Origin: Lepturacanthus savala
Lineage: Eukaryota > Chordata > Actinopteri > Scombriformes > Trichiuridae
Length of the DNA stretch: 64,000 nucleotides
Assembly: GCA_030544235.1 (NCBI GenBank)
Contig: CM060465.1
Span: 10,533,001-10,597,000, forward strand
Direction of reading: 5' to 3'
The notes under the pieces: generated by a model
Databases searched by the model: none
What the model saw: the letters and a program-made list of their open reading frames with translations, nothing else
What the model was told of the DNA's origin: nothing
Made by a program: the position numbers and the translations under genes
Shown: positions 57,099 to 64,000 of the stretch, piece by piece
Layout of the letters: each line of letters opens with the position of its first letter
Position numbering within the stretch: the first letter of the stretch is position 1

Positions 57099-58186
57099 AA
57101 TTTAACATGAGATGTATCACAACTTTTCAAACAACTTGTGATGTCTTCATGACCATCTAGGGTAGTGATTATCAACCTATGGGCCGCAGCCATAGCCACC
57201 TGCGGAGGTATTGCAGGTGGGCCGCGAAATCCTTTTCTAAAAATCTAAATATCATAGTTGTGTTTTACAGAGGAAACCGAACACCAGGCAAAACGGTCCG
57301 GCACAAAACATAAAAACAGACAAAAAAACCCACATAAATAACACATATTCCAGACTGAATATACCACAGTTTTTTTTCTTTTGCCGTTTTTTTTCTTTCG
57401 CTCTTGATTTTATTGCAAATGTTGAAGTGGAAGCGACAGAGAAGCTGTTCATGGAGGCAACTGTAAACCACCACGACTGAATTGACCAATCACAGCTCTT
57501 GTGGTGCGCGTCTAGTCAGGATTCTTTGGAGGTGATGTCAGTCTACAGCGTAGGGGTCTACATTGACACCGTAGCTACGTAACAGAAGTATAAACTAGGT
57601 TCTATGCGTCACGTCGAAGTTTTCACATTAAAATGATAAAAATAGCATGTTATGATTTCCCTGTAAATAAGTTGACATTAGTATAGAAGTAATATCATTG
57701 AATAAGTTGTGAGCTTCATGCATATTCCATAATTAGTCCTAGGCCTAAATGTTGAATTTTCACAGCAAAATGATAAAAATGCCCTGTTGTGATTTTCCTG
57801 CCTTTTCATATTAATTCAAATCAGTCCTAAATGGAACATTTTTATACATTAAAATAGCAAAGTGGTCTAAAATGCATTCATTTGCTTCTGTATAGTTTAT
57901 TGGGTCAGAGATGGGTCGCGGACATTTAGGAGATTTCCAAGTGGGCCCTGATCTAGGATATATCACATGACAAAAAATATTAAATAATACTATGAGCAGA
58001 TATAAAGCATTTTAGCAATTAAAACACAATTTAACTTGTGATGCATGTTACTGATTCTTTTCAAACAACTTGTGACATCTTCAAAATCATCTAGGGTACA
58101 TATCACAGTACTTATTGAATCAATTTATGCAAGTTACAAGATACAAGTTGTTTGAAAAGAACTGCGGTATGTATCACAAGTTAAAT
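57099..58186. repeat. Repeat with two direct and one inverted arm, carrying an hAT insertion
   Basis: Three related arms start AATTTAAC(A/T)TG and contain TTTTCAAACAACTTGTG: 57099-57162 and 58028-58097 (direct), 58144-58186 (inverted). The last two form a foldback with a loop of about 46 bases. The first arm is split by the hAT element at 57163-57950. The family is not identified. Confidence 0.6.
57163..57950. mobile_element. hAT-like non-autonomous insertion with 8-bp target duplication
   Basis: The 788-bp insert starts TAGTGATTATCAACCTATGG and ends AAGTGGGCCCTG. Flanks are ATCTAGGG (57155-57162) and ATCTAGGA (57951-57958), 7 of 8 identical. Comparison with the uninterrupted arm at 58028-58097 shows the insertion is clean. 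No transposase frame was recognised. Confidence 0.6.
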
Positions 58187-58189
58187 GAG

Positions 58190-59130
58190 TGAATTCACAC
58201 AAAAAAACATTAAATCATCCATCAAGTGCTTGTACTTGACTTGTGATTCTCTGATCATCCCCCAGCTCTCTGAAGGGGCGGGACATTTACAACAGAACGC
58301 ACCAGGCAGGAAATTTAACGGCATAGGGCAGCCATTCAACCTCAAAATAAAACTAATTTCAAAAGAAAAGACAAATATTTAAAAATGAGCAAATCCTGCA
58401 GACTGCCGAAAGAATAGCCTTTTTTCATTCGGTATACTTTAAAATTACAAATGTATGTCCTGTTGTTGTTTTTATATTTACACCAATTTTTTTGTGTTGT
58501 CTCATGTGAGGCAGTTTGTTGTTTGCTATAGATTTTGTGTGTGATTATTTGTCATTTTGAAGAAACCAGCTTGTGTCTTCAGGGTTTAGCAAAGAAAACA
58601 AGCCTACATTAGCTTCTGTGACAAAAACTACTAAGGACAAATGTTACCTTTGAGCAAAACACATTTACTAACAGCCAGCTGCTGTATTACAGCTGCTTCA
58701 GCCCAGAAGCCCTAGTTTCTCACTGTAATCAGTTGTATTTGTTTCCATGTGCTAAGAGCAATATTAAGCAGTGGCAAGCAATTTGTGGACCAAGGTTTCA
58801 GGCCGACCAAATCCGTTGAAGTCTGATATTTAAATCTCTCTGGTCATAATGTCCAGTGAAAGTAATACCCTCTAAGCACCATCTATCCCAAGTGGAGCAA
58901 CCTGCTAGATGCTAGATCCCTTCCTCCAGAGTGGTAGCAGAGGCAGGGTTCTCGTTACAGAACACAAATCAAAACTGCACAGTGCAGTTTCCCAAATGAG
59001 TCAAACACACCAGAGGCTCTCTGCCCCAGCATGAAGCTGACCTGCAGTGGGGATACTTTTTTTTCATATCTGTTACATAATCTACATGTACAGACATTGA
59101 AACTATAGTGAACATGTAAGGTTGCTGGTT
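58190..59130. other. Probable znrf1 intron 1, nothing recognised
   Basis: No exon or repeat family was recognised. Confidence 0.4.
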
Positions 59131-59147
59131 TATCAATAAATATAATA

Positions 59148-59490
59148 CCCATCCGTCTATTTTCTAGACCTGTTTATTCCTCACTAGGATCATAGGGGTC
59201 TGCTGGAGCCAATCCCAGCATAGTTCAGGTGAAATGCAAGGATACACCCCAGATGGTCGCCAGCCTATCGTGGGGCACACACACCATTCACTCACACACT
59301 CACACCTACGGGCAATTTAGAGTCTCCAATTAACCTCAGCATGTTTTTGGACTGTGGGAGGAAGCTGGAGTACCTGGTGAAAACCCACACAGACACGGGG
59401 AGAACATGCAAACTCCACACAGAAAGGTCCCAGACCCAGGACCAAGGAGGTCTTGAACCTGCGACCTTCTTGCTGTGAGGCAACAGTACT
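59148..59490 (-). mobile_element. SINE copy, 5'-truncated, with 13-bp target duplication
   Basis: The minus-strand copy keeps the B box region (GGTTCAAGACCTCCTTGG), body and tail, but the A-box head is missing. It is flanked by AATAAATATAATA (59135-59147) and AATAAACATAATA (59491-59503), 12 of 13 identical, so the truncation arose during retroposition. Confidence 0.85.
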
Positions 59491-59504
59491 AATAAACATA
59501 ATAT

Positions 59505-61190
59505 TTTAGTTTCTCCAGTTGTAATGGAAAAGCCCAGTGTTGACTCTTATGCCTTGGTTCCCCCTCTCAGGTAGGCTGCCCTATGTCGACTGTAAAAAGT
59601 GGAACTTGTTTGGGAAGCAGCCTGACTTTGCTGCTTTGTAGACATCACTCAAGACCAAACATTTTTTATTTTAACTTTCTCTGCATGTTTTTCTTTTTCT
59701 TTTTTTTCTTTTTTTTTTTTTTAAAGAAAATCATTTCCCTTTCTTTATTTGCAGGTCCAATACATAATTCCATTATTCTGGTGGAAAGACAAGACGTGAA
59801 TCAAATGCATCAATTTTTAATTTAGATAAAAAAAATTATTTTCAGTGACTTAAACTGCATTCTGTATAGTGTTAATTTTTTCAGCTATTTTTCAATTTAG
59901 TTTTAATCTTGGTTTTGTATCAAATGCCCTTATTAGTTTTAGTCATATATAGTCAATTTGTATTATTTTTTATTTAATCACATTTTAGTCTATGAAAAGT
60001 CCTGGCATTTAGTCTAGTTTTAGTCACTTAAAGTTAAAATCTAAAGTTTTTAATCTACTTCTAGTTAATAGTCTTTCGATAGTCTTTAACAGCAGGTTGA
60101 TAGCAATGTTAATCTAGGCAGGTATCTGTAAGAATAAGTTATAGTTACAGAATCTGTGTTTAATTCAGTGTAGTCTTGTCTGGAGAAATTAACAATGAAT
60201 CTGTAAGTCTTTGTTTATCTACTTGATTTTATATATTTTTTTGTTACGTTTGAAGGCACAGTGAACAATTTCATCAAATCAGGGTTTTTGTTGTGCATGT
60301 ATTTTTGCACATGATATTAAAGGCCCAATATGTAACTTTCTACATTTTGTATTTAATATGTATACATATCCAATAACCCAGAATGCAAGAGTCTGAACTG
60401 AATTAAATTTAATCTGGAATTTTGCAGACTTGCCAGCATCTGTCTGGCAATAGCATAGCTGACTCAGCATCCAACAATGCAAGATGTGTAAATGTTACGT
60501 ATGGTCTTGTTAAAAAAGTGAATTGTGGTCAATACACGTTAATAGCTTTAGTGGGAGTTGATCCCTGCAGCACCACTGGTTCAGGTTCTGGTATACGTGG
60601 ATGTGTTTTTTAAAAGTGGAGGAAGAATGTCAGTCAGCAAACACTGAGTCATTGGTTCAGTCAGTCACCGACTGATTCTATATCACCAGTCGCACGGAAC
60701 AACACCTCAACCGGTCTTTAGTGAGGACGCTGGTAAGAATGAATGAATGAATGAGAGGCGTAGCAACACTGCAGCATATATGATTAAAACATAGATCAGC
60801 CTGTCTCATAATGATGAATAATGTCCAGACGACAATGGCTGGACTGTAGATAGCCACAGTCATCGAGAGGAGCCAGTCTAAATCAAACAGCGCCTGGGGG
60901 CATAATGGCTGCACAAACAACTCTCCCAGATCAAATCAATAGCACTGTAAAACTCTGAGTGTATTCAAACCTCCCATAAAATATCTGCAGACCAATAATT
61001 ACTGAGCCGATGAAGACTCAGTTATTGTTTCAAGTCCAGTTATCTGTGTTAACAGTAGATGCTTTGGTTGATAAGTGTCAATAGCTGCAGAGGACAGACA
61101 ACTGGATGTCAGAGAAGGAAAGGGGGGAGTCTGGATTAACTGTGCAGTAAAATAAGGATCACAACAGTCCGGGGGCAGAGGGAGAGATGA
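59505..61190. other. Probable znrf1 intron 1, nothing firmly recognised
   Basis: A T-run lies at 59690-59722. TTAAAGGCCCAATATGTAAC at 60317 may be a TTAA-type MITE terminus, but no right end was found. Confidence 0.4.
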
Positions 61191-61192
61191 AT

Positions 61193-61560
61193 CATCCAGC
61201 CGTCTTCTTTATGGTGCAGAAGTGAAGAGGAGGAGAGGATGGAGTGATAGAAATACAGGGGAAAGTAAAAAAAGGGGGGGGGACAAGGAAGGTGAGACAG
61301 AAAGTTAAAGGGGAAATTGATGAAAAAGAGAGGGCACGAGAGGGAGTGATAGAGCAGGAGAGGAAAAGAACAAGCATACTAGTACTAAATAGAGGGAGTA
61401 AGGCTGAATCATGGGATTGAGTGTGGAGGGAGCGGCGGAGGAGAGAGTGAGAGGTGGAGAGAGACAGAGTGGTGAGATAAGGAGGAGGAGAGTCAGGAGG
61501 AAGCAGGAGAAGGGCCAATGGAAATGGAGAAACAAGAGAAAAGAAGCAGAAAGTGAATAA
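61193..61560. repeat. Long polypurine-rich tract
   Basis: About 370 bases with strong A/G bias on the plus strand (GAGGAGGAGAG-type). The open frames on the minus strand (Ser/Leu/Pro-rich, 61192-61632) follow from this composition and are not supported as genes. Confidence 0.85.
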
Positions 61561-61561
61561 A

Positions 61562-62190
61562 ATGAGACAAGGAAATGGTTTGGAAACTATTTCTGAATCT
61601 GTCTTCTTACGAAGCTGCCAGGTGACCATCATTTCTAACAGGTCGTTTTCTCAAACCCATCACAGCACACACACCTTCCTTGTCCCCCCCTTTTTTATTT
61701 ATGAAAGTCTAGAGCCATTTATTGGGCATTACGAATGTCTATCAAATGCTGTAAAAGCTTATAACCAATCGTATCAAACATACCGGACAACATACCCAAT
61801 ACCTGTGGATAATTAAACAGTTTAGCGCTAAAAGTTACTAATCTTTCAAAATAAACTTGTGGTCTAAGTTACTTAGAACACTTTCTAAAGCTGCATTGAA
61901 AAGTAAATTACCATCTTCTGTCATGTTTGATACACAGTTATCAACAAAGTTCTGTATTTGCCATCATCTCGCTGCGCCCTACCCTGTTCTGTGACTGGCT
62001 GCCTAGATGACGGTAAATGTGGGTCCTTGGTGTCCAGACTGAATTTCAAAGCGAAGTGAATTTGCGTGCAATGAAGGACGGCTATCACAGCGCAGTATTG
62101 ACAGCTTTTCCTATAGCAGCAACTGTGCAGAATTTCCTCCGCACTTGAAGGAAATAGTGTTTTTCTTCAACTCTCCAACAATCAACAGTC
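61562..62190. other. Probable znrf1 intron 1, nothing recognised
   Basis: No exon was recognised. Confidence 0.4.
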
Positions 62191-62194
62191 TGCT

Positions 62195-62520
62195 GACAGT
62201 CGGTCTGTCCACCACTTTGGTCCCAGATATTCATGGTTCCCAGAGGATGGATCCTAATGACTTTGGTGATCCACTGAACTTTCCTACCGATGACATACAC
62301 ATTTGTGGTTTTAAGTGAAACATCTAAACAACTACTGGATGGATTGCAATAAAATTTGGTTCACACATTCATTCTACCCAGCATATGATGGTTAATAGCT
62401 TTGGTGATCCACAGACTTTTCATCCGGCCCCATCATGAAATCTAGCTTTTCATTTGTACGATACTTTTGGTTTATTACGTTCATCTGGCAGACCGTAAAG
62501 TGGGTATCATTAAGGAGTTG
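62195..62520 (-). repeat. Dispersed teleost repeat, inverse to 42110-42450
   Basis: It contains GTCTGTCCACCACTTTGGTC, AATGACTTTGGTGATCCACT, CAACTACTGGATGGATTGCA and ATAAAATTTGGTTCACACAT. These are the reverse-oriented counterparts of the segments at 42110-42450. Confidence 0.55.
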
Positions 62521-62524
62521 CTAT

Positions 62525-63440
62525 CAATATCAATAAAAATTAATGATCCCCATCCCTACTCAAGAGCCCTTCTGGTCCCTGCAGAGATATAGAAACTAAA
62601 AAATAAAAAAGTTCACTAATACACATGTATCACCTCCACTGTAACACACACACACACACCTTTAACTTCAGTGGCACAATCGAGCACTATTAATATAATT
62701 TTAATTAAATAAAGTGCAGAATAATGTTTGCACACAGTTTGACACTAAAAGGCTGTTTTCATATTCATCTGCTTAAAGTGAAACTTATACAAGTGTAATG
62801 TGGAAACGTGAAGTCACAGAATGAACTTTACATTGAACTTCTGTGGAGCTGTTCAACTTTTTAAATTAATATATATATATAGAATGTTGTAAGAGGGAGA
62901 AGGAGTACATTTTAGCATGATTAAATGTATGTCTTAATATATGTCTAGAGGTGATCTTCAAATTATTTACAACCTAAACCAATAATTGATTTATAGTTGA
63001 CACCCCTATATCCCATAGAATATTGAAAACACATGGAAAGTTTTGAAAGTGCATTACTGCAAGTGTGTTCAGAAGACCTTCATGAAGTCCCTGAAGGACC
63101 AATAGAAGTCCCTCGGTGCCACTCTGAGAACAACTGTTGTGACAGATGTTACAGAGATGGGTACTTTGAGATAATAAAACAGATGATAAGAGGAGATTAG
63201 GTAGCAGACTTGAACACAGTGACACAGCAACATCAGCGACAGAGTAAACAGCAAAGGTCACCATCCGCATGCAAATCGTACAAAGAGAATAATCAATATC
63301 ACCTTGAGTGGAGATGGGGACAAAAGAAACCAAGTCAATAGAGCTAACGTTAAGGAAAAGAAAAACATTTAGCAGGAAGAATGTTGATACATATCATAGC
63401 TGACAGGTTTTTCATTTCTTAAATCAAGGGTCCTGCGCCA
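62525..63440. other. Probable znrf1 intron 1, nothing recognised
   Basis: The 119-codon minus-strand frame at 62974-63333 has no recognisable domain. A short (CA)n tract lies at 62645-62660 and an AT patch near 62868-62880. Confidence 0.35.
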
Positions 63441-63449
63441 AAGACATTT

Positions 63450-64000
63450 GTTATTAGTGCGACTGCAAGCCAGTCAGCGAAGGCCCTATTGTTCTTCTAT
63501 GAATTCTTCTTATTTTTTTCCTCATTTGACAGCCAATTGGGGGCCTGCCCATACCCCAAAACTCACAAGATTTGGCGTGCGCATCAGGACTGGCAAAAAT
63601 GTGTGCATTCTGTTGGTCTCCTGCACTAAAAAGGCTCTAGAAAAAAATCCTTGACATAGGGGTTAGTTTGTTAGAAAATTCTTTTTTACATGTCTTCATC
63701 ATGCCAAGATGCACAAAACAACCTCTTTGCATCATGGTGAAATCCCAAAAGGAAGTTGGGAACTCCAAATATTGGCTGTGCCATCTAAAGGCCTTGGTGA
63801 TTGTCAACGTGGTGAGTTTTCATGGGACGGTGTGGTGATGGCGAGGCAGCAAATTTTAATGTCTCGCCATGAAACAGGAAGTTGCAGTTTCTCCAACAAA
63901 AACTGTCTGAAATTGATTGGGTATGATGCCAAAACTGCCCCGAACACATATGCACATTAGCATTGATGCCAACTAAGAGAGCCGCCTGGTGGCAACACAA
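63450..64000. repeat. Dispersed teleost repeat, running off the right edge
   Basis: AAGGCCCTATTGTTCTTCTA, AAAACTCACAAGATTTGGCG, TGAAACAGGAAGTTGCAGTT and AGAGCCGCCTGGTGGCAACA are phrases that recur in many fish genomes. Open frames here (63448-63654, 63709-63960) are repeat translations. The element class is unknown to me. Confidence 0.5.

Noticed and set aside
61192..61632. 146-codon Ser/Leu/Pro-rich minus-strand frame
   Set aside because: It is explained by the polypurine composition of the plus strand.
62974..63333. 119-codon minus-strand frame
   Set aside because: No recognisable domain, promoter or splice context.
63448..63960. Open frames near the right edge
   Set aside because: They fall within a dispersed teleost repeat and have no conserved protein signature.
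40500..64000. Search for the first znrf1 coding exon (MGGKQ start, GC-rich)
   Set aside because: No minus-strand segment resembling the myristoylated N-terminus was found, so it is assumed to lie beyond the right edge.

Overview
The window looks like nuclear DNA from a bony fish, probably a percomorph teleost. Introns are long. There are many (CA)n and (TA)n microsatellites, and the dispersed repeats are fish-type: Tc1/mariner, hAT, TTAA-target MITEs, a tRNA-headed SINE, and Penelope-like and LINE remnants. Only two host protein-coding genes can be supported, both on the minus strand, and both are assigned from their translated exons.

Layout. 1-531 is the 3' half of a Tc1/mariner transposon whose transposase frame is open to its stop codon. 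532-9890 is non-coding, with microsatellites, a 10-bp minisatellite, one MITE and two stretches that look like conserved non-coding DNA. 9891-13640 is gins3, complete in three coding exons (57 + 78 + 76 = 211 residues), with a promoter-like block at 13741-13800. 13800-20600 is intergenic or distal 3'UTR DNA with an intact hAT MITE. From 20606 rightwards comes znrf1: the last three coding exons lie at 20606-20663, 21740-21845 and 38301-38396. The first coding exon was not found, so DNA from 38397 to the right edge is probably its large first intron. The znrf1 introns hold most of the mobile elements and candidate regulatory DNA.

Roles. GINS3 (Psf3) is part of the CMG replicative helicase. ZNRF1 is a membrane-associated RING-type E3 ubiquitin ligase. 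The two are unrelated in function; both human orthologues lie on chromosome 16q, so their proximity looks like conserved synteny.

Most interesting points. (1) The last znrf1 intron starts with a (CA)n tract next to its donor and ends with a (UG)n tract next to its acceptor, with no polypyrimidine tract. This is the architecture reported for RNA-structure-assisted splicing in fish. The 106-nt exon before it is also flanked by complementary repeats, and skipping it would give a stable RING-less protein. (2) A SINE family has at least seven copies, several with clear target-site duplications, including a 102-bp internally deleted miniature copy. (3) There are nested TTAA-flanked MITEs and an hAT element inserted inside another repeat. 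(4) A CpG-rich block with a perfect RFX X-box lies inside a znrf1 intron. No prokaryote-style systems, CRISPR arrays or complete viral genes were seen.
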